Origin: Rhodobacter sp.
GTDB taxonomy: Bacteria > Pseudomonadota > Alphaproteobacteria > Rhodobacterales > Rhodobacteraceae
Assembly (NCBI GenBank): GCA_027484985.1
Contig: JAIXRW010000057.1
Location: 1-64,000, forward strand
Reading direction: 5' to 3'
DNA length: 64,000 nt
The position numbers and the translations under genes are program-made. Positions 1 to 8,050 of this stretch are shown one piece after another (within the stretch, counting starts at the first letter, position 1; each line of letters starts with the position of its first letter). The notes under the pieces are model-generated. The model was not told where the DNA came from. It worked only from the letters and a program-made list of their open reading frames with translations, and ran no database searches.

Positions 1-905
1 CGCGTCTCGGTCTGGTAGATGCTGGCCGAGGGGACGAATTTGGTGACGGCGGTGAAGGGCTGGCCCTGTTCGGGGATCAGCGTGGTCATCCAGTATTTGT
101 CGGTAAAGCCGATCCAGCCATCGGTCTTGGCTTCGACCACCTCGGCCTGCGCGCCTTCGCGGTCGATGACGGGCAGTTTTTCGAGGTCTTTATATTTCTG
201 TTCGGTCAGCGTGCCATCGGCGCGGCCCACGATGCCTTCGTGCAGGACGTAAAAGTTTTGCAGGCCGGCGGGTTTGCCGTGGCGGGCGACGATGCCATAG
301 GGGAACAGGCTGGCAGGCGCGGTGCCGGTATTGGCGACCGTGTCGGTAATGGTGAACATGAAGCGGTCATCGACCGAGATGTCGCGGGTGAAGGTCAGGC
401 CCTTGGGGCTGACCCATGTCAGCGTGACGGGCTGGCCGGGGGCGAGGGTGCCGCCCTTGGACAGGGTCCATTCGGTCTTGGCGCCGGGCAGATCGGCGGG
501 GTCGAGCCCCTGACCCGCACCCCAGCCGAAAACGGCGTAATAGGGGTGTTCCTGACCCACCGGCGACAAGAGGCGCACCATGGGCGAGGCGGGGTCGAGC
601 GTTTCGCGGTAGGTTTTCAGCGACAGGTCGTCGATGCGGCCGCCCAGAAGCGAGATGGAACCGGCAAGGCGCGGGGTATCCACGGTCAGGCGCGGCGCTT
701 CGGGCAGGGGCTCGGCATCGGCGGTGGCCGGGGCGGTGGTGCTGGTGGCCGGATCGGCGGGGGCTGCCTGCTGGTCGGTCACGGCCGTGAGCGGCGCGTT
801 GGCGGCCGGATTGGCCTCGGGCGGCGGGAAGAAGATGAACCAGCCGAGGATCACGAGGAAGCTCAGCACGGTTGCGAGGATGAGGTTCTTGTTCTGATCG
901 TCCAT
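1..905 (-). CDS. yidC: Membrane protein insertase YidC (N-terminal part; gene runs off the window)
   Basis: YidC/Oxa1 insertase, which inserts inner-membrane proteins alone or with SecYEG. About 301 N-terminal residues are visible; the C-terminal catalytic membrane domain lies beyond base 1. The start is diagnostic: MDDQNKNLILATVLSF is followed by one hydrophobic segment (about residues 7-27), a Pro/Ala-rich linker and a large periplasmic beta-rich domain, as in Gram-negative YidC (usual length about 550-650 aa). It is on the same strand as rpmH-rnpA-yidD, its usual partners, but ttcA and a DUF3833 gene lie between. A possible promoter (TTGACC, 17-bp spacer, weak TGAAGC) is at 942-970 on the minus strand. 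Identification is firm; the end cannot be seen. Confidence 0.95.
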   Translation of the reverse strand, partial: MDDQNKNLILATVLSFLVILGWFIFFPPPEANPAANAPLTAVTDQQAAPADPATSTTAPATADAEPLPEAPRLTVDTPRLAGSISLLGGRIDDLSLKTYRETLDPASPMVRLLSPVGQEHPYYAVFGWGAGQGLDPADLPGAKTEWTLSKGGTLAPGQPVTLTWVSPKGLTFTRDISVDDRFMFTITDTVANTGTAPASLFPYGIVARHGKPAGLQNFYVLHEGIVGRADGTLTEQKYKDLEKLPVIDREGAQAEVVEAKTDGWIGFTDKYWMTTLIPEQGQPFTAVTKFVPSASIYQTET

Positions 906-1027
906 AGGGACCACCGCCGTTCCTGAAAATGGGTCTGCGGTGCTTCAACAGAAGGGGGGCCAAAGGTCAAGGGCTTTGGGGCCCGCGCCGTGGGCAAGCG
1001 GGGTCAAGCCTTGGTGACGGGCCTGCT

Positions 1028-1106
1028 TTCATGCTCGTGAAAATATCCTCGGGGGGAGCCGCGCGCCCCGCGCGCGGCGCGGGGGGCAGACAGCCCCCCG
1101 TGCCCC
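1028..1106. repeat. Intergenic repeat family A, copy between ttcA and yidC
   Basis: Core AAATATCCTCGGGGGG at 1041-1056, followed by a GC-only stretch and the hairpin GGGGGGCAGACAGCCCCCC at 1081-1099. The same core and hairpin recur in many gaps of this window. The hairpin lies just past the ttcA stop, in a gap between two minus-strand genes. Confidence 0.8.
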
Positions 1107-1110
1107 GGTT

Positions 1111-2001
1111 TCAGCGCAGTGCGGGCGGCAGGTCGTCGCCCGCGCCCCTGGCCTGCCCGTCGGGGGCGAGGTTCAGGAAGTCGAAGATCGACGGGTCGGC
1201 CAGATGCGAGGGGCGCACATTCATCAGCGCGCGGAACATGACCTGACGGCGCCCCGGGCTGCGGGCTTCCCAGTCATCGAGCAGTTTCTTGACCTGCACG
1301 CGCTGCAAGCCTTCCTGCGAACCGCAGAGGTCGCAGGGGATGATGGGGTAGTTCATGGCGCGGGCGAATTTGGCGCAATCTTCCTCGGCCACAAAGGCGA
1401 GGGGGCGGTAGAGCATCAGATCGCCATCCTCGTTCAAGAGTTTCGGCGGCATGCTGGCCAGCCGCCCGCCGTGAAAGAGGTTCATGAAGAAGGTCTCGAG
1501 GATGTCGTCGCGGTGATGGCCCAGCACCACGGCGGAACAGCCCTCTTCCCGCGCGATGCGGTAAAGGTTGCCGCGGCGCAGGCGCGAGCAGAGCGCGCAA
1601 TAGGTGCGGCCCTGCGGCACCTTATCGACCACGATGGAATAGGTGTCCTGATATTCGATCCGGTGCGGCACGCCCATGCGGGTAAGGAACTCGGGCAGGA
1701 CGGTGGCGGGAAAGCCCGGCTGGCCCTGATCGAGGTTGCAGGCCAAAAGCTCGACCGGCAGAAGCCCGCGCCATTTCAACTCGTGCAGCACGGCCAGAAG
1801 CGTGTAGCTGTCCTTGCCGCCCGACAGGCAGACCAGCCATTTGGCGTCGCGTTGGATCATCCCATAGGTGTCGATCGCCTCGCGCACTTGCCGCACGATG
1901 CGTTTGCGAAGCTTCTTGAACTCGGTCGAAGATGGCGCGCCGTGGAACAGCGGATGGATGTCATCCGGCAGGTCGGGGGAGGTGTCTTGCTCGTCCAGCA
2001 T
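1111..2001 (-). CDS. ttcA: tRNA 2-thiocytidine(32) synthetase TtcA
   Basis: ATP-dependent sulfurtransferase that makes 2-thiocytidine at tRNA position 32, using a 4Fe-4S cluster. It has 296 aa, the normal family length. Visible motifs are the PP-loop SGGKDS (residues 60-65) and two CxxC pairs, CALC (135-138) and CDLC (223-226), which are the family's cluster and catalytic cysteines. The frame stays open far upstream to about 2787, but family similarity begins at [10 protein letters not shown], so the ATG at 2001 is chosen. It is divergent from the DUF3833 gene, with about 105 bp between starts. No strong Shine-Dalgarno sequence is seen. Confidence 0.95.
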   Translation of the reverse strand: MLDEQDTSPDLPDDIHPLFHGAPSSTEFKKLRKRIVRQVREAIDTYGMIQRDAKWLVCLSGGKDSYTLLAVLHELKWRGLLPVELLACNLDQGQPGFPATVLPEFLTRMGVPHRIEYQDTYSIVVDKVPQGRTYCALCSRLRRGNLYRIAREEGCSAVVLGHHRDDILETFFMNLFHGGRLASMPPKLLNEDGDLMLYRPLAFVAEEDCAKFARAMNYPIIPCDLCGSQEGLQRVQVKKLLDDWEARSPGRRQVMFRALMNVRPSHLADPSIFDFLNLAPDGQARGAGDDLPPALR

Positions 2002-2106
2002 GGCGGGGGCTTTCGTCGGGGACTGCGGCGGATATGGCAGGGAATCCGGCTTTGGGCAATCCGGCAGGCGGCGGGCCGCGTATAAGGGCAAAGGGAGATC
2101 ACGGAT

Positions 2107-2667
2107 ATGCGCGTTTTGGCTTTGGGAGTTGTGGCGGCCTTGGCCGGTCTGGCGGGGTGCACGGGAAAGCCCGCGCTGACGGATGCGGCCCTGACCAAGG
2201 AGGATTTCGCGCTGGAGCGGTTCTTCAACGGCAAACTGACCGCGCGGGGCCAGTTCCAGGATGTGTTCGGCACGGTGCGGCGGTCTTTCGTGGCCGATAT
2301 CACCGGCGACTGGGACGGAACCCGCCTGCGGCTGGTCGAGGATTTCACCTATGAGGACGGTTCGACCGAACAGCGGGTCTGGACCCTGCGCAAGGTGGGC
2401 CCCGTGACGGCGGACCAGCCGTGGGAAGGCACGGCCCCCGGTGTGATCGGCGTGGCACGCGGGCAAGAGGCGGGCGACCGTTTCAACTGGCGCTACACCA
2501 TCGACCTGCCGGTGCCTTCGGCCACGGGGCCTGCCACGACCACACGGGTCAGTTTCGATGACTGGATGTGGGCGCAGGGCGCGCGGCATCTGTTCAACCG
2601 CGCCTATATGAAGAAATACGGTCTGGATGTGGGCGATGTGTCGATCAGTTTCGAAAAGACCCGCTGA
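2107..2667 (+). CDS. DUF3833 family lipoprotein
   Basis: A 186-aa predicted lipoprotein. The signal peptide ends in the lipobox LAGC, with Cys18 as the lipidation site, so the protein is expected at the membrane. The body (motifs [32 protein letters not shown] and a final FEKTR) matches what I know of DUF3833, a family with no established function. A GGGAG Shine-Dalgarno sequence sits about 8 nt before the ATG. It is divergent from ttcA and convergent with yidD. Function is unknown. Confidence 0.85.
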   Translation: MRVLALGVVAALAGLAGCTGKPALTDAALTKEDFALERFFNGKLTARGQFQDVFGTVRRSFVADITGDWDGTRLRLVEDFTYEDGSTEQRVWTLRKVGPVTADQPWEGTAPGVIGVARGQEAGDRFNWRYTIDLPVPSATGPATTTRVSFDDWMWAQGARHLFNRAYMKKYGLDVGDVSISFEKTR

Positions 2668-2670
2668 CCC

Positions 2671-2903
2671 CTTCACCTTTGCAGAAATACTCCGGGGTCC
2701 GGGGCAGGGCCCCGGCGGGTTCCGCAAGGCGGCGATGTCAGGATTGCCGAAGAATTTTCGGCGAAAATTCTTCGCGGCGACGGTCACGGATCTTCAGCGA
2801 AACGTCCCGCGCGGCGCCGCCCGCTCTGTGCCCGGTGCGATGCCGCTGGTCCGTCTGCGGGGCGCTGCCCCGCACCCCGGAGTATTTGGGCAAAGGTGAA
2901 GGG
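2671..2903. repeat. Inverted pair of family A repeats flanking a family B palindrome
   Basis: The convergent gap between the DUF3833 gene and yidD holds CTTCACCTTTGC...AAATACTCCGGGG (2671-2697) and its inverted partner CCCCGGAGTATTTGGGC (from 2875) ending in AAAGGTGAAG. Each arm also has its own GC hairpin (GGGGCAGGGCCCC and GGGGCGCTGCCCC). Family B palindrome CGAAGAATTTT-5 nt-AAAATTCTTCG lies between the arms. Confidence 0.8.
2748..2774. terminator. Family B palindrome, probable bidirectional terminator (DUF3833 / yidD)
   Basis: Perfect 11-bp stem (CGAAGAATTTT / AAAATTCTTCG) with the 5-nt loop CGGCG, between two convergent genes. The same sequence recurs exactly at 47445-47471, again between convergent genes. 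A terminator role is inferred from position and symmetry; there is no classic T-tract outside the stem. Confidence 0.5.
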
Positions 2904-2904
2904 A

Positions 2905-3162
2905 TCAGGACCGGTTTTTCGCGCTGTCATGGGCCGGATCGGCGCCGGGGACGGGGTCGTAGCCATGACCGCCCCAGGGGTGGCAGCGGCAGATGCGGCT
3001 GACGGTCAGCGCGCCGCCTTTGAGGCCGCCATGGCGTTCCAGCGCCTCGAGTGCATAGGCCGAGCAGGTGGGCTGGTAGCGGCAGCCATGGCCGACCCAA
3101 GGGGATAAGAGCAGGCGGTAGGCTTGCACCGGCAGGGCCACGATGCGGGCGAGCGGAGTCAC
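2905..3162 (-). CDS. yidD: Membrane protein insertion efficiency factor YidD
   Basis: Small (85 aa) amphipathic membrane-associated protein that helps YidC-dependent insertion. The signature GCRYQPTCSAYALEAL is present, followed by the conserved RICRCHPWGGHGYDPVP. The start is a GTG at 3162 whose last two bases overlap the rnpA stop (GTGA), so translation is coupled to rnpA. It closes the rpmH-rnpA-yidD cluster. The C-terminal tail after YDPVP is short and not conserved. Confidence 0.93.
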   Translation of the reverse strand: MTPLARIVALPVQAYRLLLSPWVGHGCRYQPTCSAYALEALERHGGLKGGALTVSRICRCHPWGGHGYDPVPGADPAHDSAKNRS

Positions 3163-3578
3163 GGCCTGGCCCCGCGATGGACCGAGGCGATCGCGCCCTG
3201 AAGATCGGCCACAAGGTCGGGGAAGGCGCGGGCGATGGTGGCTTCGGGGCGGGCGACGAGGACGTAATCCCAGCCCGGCTGCGCCAGGGCGGGCAGCACC
3301 TGCCGTGCGATGGCCCTGAGGCGGCGTTTGGCGCGGTTGCGGGCCACAGCATTGCCGATCTTTTTCGAGGCGGTGAAGCCGACCCGCACCACGGGCGACG
3401 AATCGCCCCGCAGGCGGGCCTGAAGCAGGAAGCCGCCCGTGCCTTGCCTGCGGGCCGCGGCGGCGCGCAGGAAATCGGGGCGGTTCTTCAAGGTTTCGAG
3501 GGTGCAAAGCGAAACCGCCGGGGGAACCCCGGGCGCCGTGGCGCTGATGCCTTGGCCCGTTTCCTCCGGCGGTGTCAT
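3159..3578 (-). CDS. rnpA: Ribonuclease P protein component
   Basis: Protein subunit of RNase P, which matures tRNA 5' ends with the M1 RNA. It has 139 aa. The RNR motif ARNRAKRRLR is at about residues 79-88, preceded by the conserved VGFTASKKIGNAV strand and helix. About 25 residues before LKNRPDFLRA are non-conserved, so a later start is possible, but no better in-frame start is obvious. It is downstream of rpmH on the same strand and overlaps yidD. Confidence 0.92.
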   Translation of the reverse strand: MTPPEETGQGISATAPGVPPAVSLCTLETLKNRPDFLRAAAARRQGTGGFLLQARLRGDSSPVVRVGFTASKKIGNAVARNRAKRRLRAIARQVLPALAQPGWDYVLVARPEATIARAFPDLVADLQGAIASVHRGARP

Positions 3579-3630
3579 GTTGTCATCCGCGTGTCAGGCC
3601 TGCGTACATGGGCGCAGGCCGGTTGCGAAA

Positions 3631-3765
3631 TCAGGCGGACAGCTTCTTGCGGCCCTTGGCGCGGCGGGCGGCCAGCACGAGGCGGCCACCTTTGGTCGCC
3701 ATGCGGGCGCGGAACCCGTGGCGGCGGCTGCGGACCAGGTTCGACGGCTGAAAAGTGCGCTTCAT
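3631..3765 (-). CDS. rpmH: 50S ribosomal protein L34
   Basis: A 44-aa protein, exactly the usual L34 length. It begins [18 protein letters not shown] and ends [14 protein letters not shown] Shine-Dalgarno sequence lies 7 nt before the ATG. It is first gene of the rpmH-rnpA-yidD cluster, with a good promoter at 3836-3864. Confidence 0.97.
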   Translation of the reverse strand: MKRTFQPSNLVRSRRHGFRARMATKGGRLVLAARRAKGRKKLSA

Positions 3766-3835
3766 AGCGGGTCTCCGGTTGTGTCAGGCAACGCAAATCC
3801 GGTCGGATTCGAACGCCGCTTCAATTCAGATGCTT

Positions 3836-3864
3836 CCCTTACGGTCGGTTGGGGGCCAAGTCAA
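3836..3864 (-). promoter_or_regulatory. Sigma-70-type promoter of rpmH-rnpA-yidD
   Basis: On the minus strand: TTGACT, a 17-bp spacer, then TAAGGG, giving a leader of roughly 65 nt before rpmH. The near-perfect -35 and degenerate -10 match the pattern upstream of atpI and rplS in this window. Predicted by eye. Confidence 0.55.
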
Positions 3865-3967
3865 CGCCAAGGATGGCGGAAAAGGGCGGGAATTTGCGGG
3901 GATGCGGGGCGGGGGCGGGCCCATCAACCCCGCGTGACCCGTCTGGCGCAAACCGGCGCGAGGCCGC

Positions 3968-4759
3968 ATGCTATGCGGCATGGACCCCAAGTTTCGAGAA
4001 CCTCGCGCCATGCCGCCCGATGACGCTGATGCTGGCGGCGCCGCTTTGGCGGGGTGGCGGCGGTTGCCCGCGCTGGTCTTGCTGGCGGGGGCGCTGGTGG
4101 CGGCGATCTGGTTCCGCGATGCGCTTGGCCTTGAGGCGCTGGCGCGGCATCGGGCCGATCTGCTGGCGCTGCGCGATGCCCATTATGCGGCCAGCATGGG
4201 GCTGTTCGTCTTGGCCTATGTCGCGATCGTCGCCTTCAGCCTGCCGGGGGCGACGGTTGCATCGCTGACGGGGGGGTTCCTGTTCGGGATGTTTCCGGGG
4301 GTGGTGCTGAACCTGAGCGGCGCGAGTGCGGGGGCGATGCTGTTGTTTTTGGCGGTGCGGGCGGGGTTCGGCGCGGGGCTGGCGCGGCGGATCGAGGGGC
4401 AGGGCGGGCGTGTCGCCTGGGCGCGGGGGGCGTTGGCGCGGGCGGAATGGGAGGTGCTGTTCCTGATGCGGGTCACGCCGGTCGTGCCGTTCTTCGTGGC
4501 CAATCTGTTGCCGGCGCTGCTGAACATCTCGTTTTACAAATTCGCGGTGACGACGGTGCTGGGCATCGTGCCCGGCGCGCTGGTGCTGACCTCGGTCGGG
4601 TCGGGGCTGGGGGCGGTGTTCGAGGCGGGGGGCGAGCCGGATCTGGCGGTGTTCCTGCGGCCGGCGGTCTGGGCCCCGGTGCTGGGCCTGGTGGCGCTGG
4701 GCCTGGTGCCGATGGGGCTGCGGATATGGCGGCGGCGGCGGGGCGGGCAAGGGGGCTAG
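3968..4759 (+). CDS. TVP38/TMEM64 (SNARE-associated, DedA-superfamily) membrane protein
   Basis: Integral membrane protein of 263 aa with a SNARE_assoc/VTT-type domain at about residues 75-200. Visible signatures are FSLPGATVASLTGGFLFG and, later, FLMRVTPVVPFFVANLLPAL, both characteristic of TVP38/DedA proteins. There are about five to six hydrophobic segments and a basic tail (RIWRRRRGG). The first of three in-frame ATGs (3968, 3980, 4010) is given because GAGG lies just before it. The stop is one base from the next gene's start, so the two are probably an operon. Family members are linked to lipid scrambling or transport; the substrate here is unknown. Confidence 0.85.
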   Translation: MLCGMDPKFREPRAMPPDDADAGGAALAGWRRLPALVLLAGALVAAIWFRDALGLEALARHRADLLALRDAHYAASMGLFVLAYVAIVAFSLPGATVASLTGGFLFGMFPGVVLNLSGASAGAMLLFLAVRAGFGAGLARRIEGQGGRVAWARGALARAEWEVLFLMRVTPVVPFFVANLLPALLNISFYKFAVTTVLGIVPGALVLTSVGSGLGAVFEAGGEPDLAVFLRPAVWAPVLGLVALGLVPMGLRIWRRRRGGQGG

Positions 4760-4760
4760 G

Positions 4761-6176
4761 ATGGAACGGATCGGGACGGATCTTTGCGTGATCGGCGCAG
4801 GCTCGGGCGGGTTGTCGGTCGCGGCGGGGGCGGTGCAGATGGGCGCGCGGGTGGTGCTGGTCGAGGCCGGGCAGATGGGGGGCGATTGCCTGAACACGGG
4901 TTGCGTGCCATCGAAGGCGCTGATTGCCAGTGCCGAGCTGGCGGCAGGTTTTCGCGCGGCGGCAGACCATGGCATTGCGGCGCAGGTGCCGCAGGTGGAT
5001 TTCGCCGCCGTGATGGCGCGGGTGGCGGGGGTGATCGCCACGATTGCCCCCGTCGATAGCCAAGAGCGGTTCGAGGCGCTGGGATGCCGCGTGCTGCGGG
5101 GCCATGCGCGGTTCACCGGCCCGCGCGAGGTGGTGGTGGGCGACATCGCCATCCGCGCGCGGCGGTTCGTCATCGCCACCGGATCGCGCCCGGTGGTGCC
5201 CGATGTGCCGGGGCTGGACAGCGTGCCCTATCTGACGAACGAGACGGTCTTTTCGCAGCACAGCGCGCCGCGCCATCTGCTGGTGCTGGGCGGCGGGCCG
5301 ATCGGGATCGAGATGGCGCAGGCGCACCGGCGGCTGGGGGCCGAGGTCACGGTGATCGAGGCGGGGCGCTGTCTGGGCCGCGAAGACCCCGAGGCGGCGG
5401 GCGTGGTGCTGGCGCGGCTGCGGGCCGAGGGGGTGGCCTTTGCCCAAGGGGCGGGGGCTGTGCGGGTGCGCGACCTGAAACCGGGGATCGAGGTGGAACT
5501 GGCCGACGGGCGCAGGGTGGCGGGGTCGCATCTGCTGGTTGCCGTGGGGCGCAGGGCGACGACCGGGGGGCTGCGCCTTGATCTGGCGGGCATCGCGCAG
5601 GACAGGGGGGGCATCACCGTGGGGCCGGGGCTGCGGTCGGTCAGCAACCGGCGGGTCTATGCGGTGGGCGATGTGGCAGGGCAGGGGCAGTTCACCCATC
5701 TGGCGGGCTATCACGCGGGCATCGTGGTGCGGCAGGCGGTGCTGGGCCTGCCCGCGCGGCTGCGGACCGGCCACATCCCCCGCGTCACCTATACGGCGCC
5801 GGAACTGGCCCAGATCGGCCCGACCGAGGACGAGGCGCGGGCGGCGCATGGCGGGCGTCTGGCGGTGCTGCGGGCGGATTTCGCCCATAACGACCGGGCG
5901 CTAGCGGCGGGGCAAGCCGAAGGTTTCGTCAAGCTGATGGTGGTGAAGGGGCGGGTGATCGGGGCAACGGTCGTCGGCCATGCGGCGGGCGAGGTTCTAG
6001 CCGTGCTGGCGCTTGCCGTGTCGGCGCGGGTGAAGCTGTCGGCGCTGGCACAGGTGGTGCTGCCCTATCCCACGCTGGCCGAGGCGGTGAAGCGGGCGGC
6101 GGGGTCGCATTACACGGCCACCCTGTTCGGGCCGCGCGTGAAGGCATGGGTGCGGCTGGTGCAGCGCCTGCCCTGA
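4761..6176 (+). CDS. FAD-dependent pyridine nucleotide-disulfide oxidoreductase (mercuric-reductase/lipoamide-dehydrogenase-like)
   Basis: Class I flavoprotein disulfide reductase, 471 aa. FAD site IGAGSGGLS is at about residues 11-19. The redox pair CLNTGC (Cys43 and Cys48) lies in GDCLNTGCVPSK. The NAD(P) site LVLGGGPIGIEMA is near residue 174, and the second FAD motif YAVGDVAG is near 302. The C-terminus reads LPYPTLAEAVK, so the His-Glu active-site pair of lipoamide dehydrogenase is absent. The terminal Cys pair and N-terminal metal domain of true MerA are also absent. Substrate is unknown. TVP38 proteins are often found beside or fused to such reductases, so a joint membrane role is plausible. 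Confidence 0.88.
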   Translation: MERIGTDLCVIGAGSGGLSVAAGAVQMGARVVLVEAGQMGGDCLNTGCVPSKALIASAELAAGFRAAADHGIAAQVPQVDFAAVMARVAGVIATIAPVDSQERFEALGCRVLRGHARFTGPREVVVGDIAIRARRFVIATGSRPVVPDVPGLDSVPYLTNETVFSQHSAPRHLLVLGGGPIGIEMAQAHRRLGAEVTVIEAGRCLGREDPEAAGVVLARLRAEGVAFAQGAGAVRVRDLKPGIEVELADGRRVAGSHLLVAVGRRATTGGLRLDLAGIAQDRGGITVGPGLRSVSNRRVYAVGDVAGQGQFTHLAGYHAGIVVRQAVLGLPARLRTGHIPRVTYTAPELAQIGPTEDEARAAHGGRLAVLRADFAHNDRALAAGQAEGFVKLMVVKGRVIGATVVGHAAGEVLAVLALAVSARVKLSALAQVVLPYPTLAEAVKRAAGSHYTATLFGPRVKAWVRLVQRLP

Positions 6177-6182
6177 CGCGGC

Positions 6183-6243
6183 TTTCATACTCGCCGAAAT
6201 ATCCTGCGGGGGTGCGGGGGTGCAAAACCCCCGCTGCGCCGCC
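6183..6243. repeat. Intergenic repeat family A copy
   Basis: TCATACTCGCCGAAATATCCTG followed by a hairpin with arms GCGGGGG...CCCCCGC. It lies in the tandem gap between the reductase and the histidine kinase, and is a diverged copy of the core seen elsewhere. Confidence 0.65.
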
Positions 6244-6336
6244 GGGCAGGGGCGGGCCTTTGGCCTGTTTTTCCGGTCCTGTCTTTGCTAAGCCTGCGCC
6301 ACGGGCGCATCGGGTGCCTGTGGCGGGGGGCGGGCA

Positions 6337-7776
6337 GTGACACTGCGGCGTGGCGCATTCCTGAAGACGTTGTCGGGGCGGTTCCTGCTTCTGACGATGG
6401 GCTTTGTCATGCTGGCCGAGGTGTTGATCTTCGTGCCCTCGATCGCGCGGTTCCGGGCCGATTACCTGCTGCTCAGGCTGGAAAAGGCGCAGATTGCTTC
6501 GTTGGCGCTGCTGGCGGCGGATGATGCCACGGTCAGCGCCGATCTGGAGAAAGAACTGCTCAAGAACGCCGAGGTGTTCAACGTGGTCTTGCGCCGCGAC
6601 GAGGTGCGCCAGCTTGTGCTGTCCTCGACCATTCCGCAGCCGATCAGCGCGACCTACGATCTGCGGCAGGCGGGGCCGTGGCAGTTGATCCGCGATGCGA
6701 TGGGCGTGCTGGCCGATCCGGCGAACCGGGTGATCCGCGTGATCGGCAACCCGGTGCAGGATGCGGGGCTGCTGATCGAGATCACGATGGAGACGGGGCC
6801 GTTGCGCCATGCCATGGTGGATTACGGGCTGCGGATCCTGTTCCTGTCGGCGCTGATTTCGGCGGTGACGGCGTTCCTGCTGTTTCTGGCGGTGCAGCGG
6901 CTGCTGGTGGCGCCGATCCGCCGCGTGGTGCTGCATATGACGGCCTATGCCGAAGCGCCCGAAGATGCGCGGCGGGTGATCACGCCTTCGGCGGGGGTGG
7001 TCGAATTGCGGGTGGCCGAAGAGGCGCTGGCCTCGATGCAGACGCAGTTGACGGGGGCCTTGCGGCAAAAGGAACGGCTGGCGCAGCTGGGCGGGGCGGT
7101 GGCCAAGATCAGCCACGATCTGCGCAACATCCTGACCACGGCGCAATTGTTCGCGGACCGGCTGGGGGCAAGTGCCGATCCGGCGGTGGCGCGGGCCGCG
7201 CCCAAGCTGGTGGGGTCGATCTCGCGTGCGGTCAGCTTGTGCGAATCGACGCTGGCCTTCGGCAAGGCCGAGGAACCGCCGCCGCAGTTGAAGCGCCTGC
7301 CGTTGCGGGTGCTGGCCGACGAGGTGTTCGAGGGCGAGGGCCTGACCGGCGAGGCGGCCGAGGCGGGGGCCTTGGTGACGGCGCTGGTCGATGTGCCCGC
7401 GGGGCTGGTCATCCGCGCCGATGCCGAACAGCTGTACCGCGTGCTGTCCAATCTGGTGCGCAATGCGCGGCAGGCCATCGAGGCCACGGGCGAGGCCGGC
7501 ACGATCGAAATCGGCGGTGGCGAGGACGAACAGGACTGGTGGATCAAGGTGGGCGATACCGGCCCCGGCCTGCCGCCCAAGGCGCGCGAGCATCTGTTTT
7601 CGGCCTTTCAGGGCGGGGCGCGCAAGGGCGGCACGGGGCTTGGCCTTGCCATCGCGGCCGAACTGGTGCGCGGCCATGGCGGGCGGCTGGAACTGGCGCG
7701 CAGCGATTCCGAGGGGACCGAGTTCATCCTGCGCCTGCCCAAGCGGGTGGTGAACGCAGATGCGGAAACTGTGTGA
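6337..7776 (+). CDS. Sensor histidine kinase (orphan)
   Basis: Membrane two-component kinase, 479 aa. A first membrane segment (about residues 12-34) precedes a periplasmic sensor loop, a second segment (about 166-190), a HAMP-like linker, and a HisKA box with ISHDLRN (phospho-acceptor His260). The HATPase domain has the N-box SNLVRNARQAI and G boxes GDTGPGL and GGTGLGL, all intact, so the kinase should be active. The start is a GTG at 6337 after a G-rich stretch. No response regulator is adjacent, and a tRNA follows. The signal and partner are unknown. Confidence 0.88.
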   Translation: MTLRRGAFLKTLSGRFLLLTMGFVMLAEVLIFVPSIARFRADYLLLRLEKAQIASLALLAADDATVSADLEKELLKNAEVFNVVLRRDEVRQLVLSSTIPQPISATYDLRQAGPWQLIRDAMGVLADPANRVIRVIGNPVQDAGLLIEITMETGPLRHAMVDYGLRILFLSALISAVTAFLLFLAVQRLLVAPIRRVVLHMTAYAEAPEDARRVITPSAGVVELRVAEEALASMQTQLTGALRQKERLAQLGGAVAKISHDLRNILTTAQLFADRLGASADPAVARAAPKLVGSISRAVSLCESTLAFGKAEEPPPQLKRLPLRVLADEVFEGEGLTGEAAEAGALVTALVDVPAGLVIRADAEQLYRVLSNLVRNARQAIEATGEAGTIEIGGGEDEQDWWIKVGDTGPGLPPKAREHLFSAFQGGARKGGTGLGLAIAAELVRGHGGRLELARSDSEGTEFILRLPKRVVNADAETV

Positions 7777-7825
7777 ATTAGCCCTTGCGTCCCCCGACGC
7801 GGGGGGCTAAACGCAGCCCCAAGAC

Positions 7826-7902
7826 GGACCCGTAGCTCAGCTGGATAGAGCATCAGACTACGAATCTGAGGGTCGGGCGTTCGAATCGCTCCGGGTCCGC
7901 CA
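7826..7902 (+). tRNA. tRNA-Arg (anticodon ACG)
   Basis: Complete 77-nt cloverleaf. Acceptor arms GGACCCG / CGGGTCC pair, the anticodon loop is CTACGAA, the T-loop is TTCGAAT, and the CCA end is encoded. The ACG anticodon is read as ICG after deamination and decodes CGU/CGC/CGA. No duplicated tRNA 3' end was seen downstream that would mark an integrated island. Confidence 0.97.
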
Positions 7903-8050
7903 TTTGCACAAAGATCGGTATCGAAAGCGGGTGGCTCGGGCCATTCGTCTGGGGTCTGCGCGGGCTATGGCCTTTGCGGGGCGGGCGTGACAGTGATGGT
8001 CATGGGCGGCGTGCCGCGGGATGTTTTGATCCATTTGATTGGTGTCTTGA

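Noticed and set aside
7826-7902. Integration site of a genomic island at tRNA-Arg
   Set aside because: No integrase and no duplicated tRNA 3' end found downstream; the FkbM gene is only mildly different in composition.
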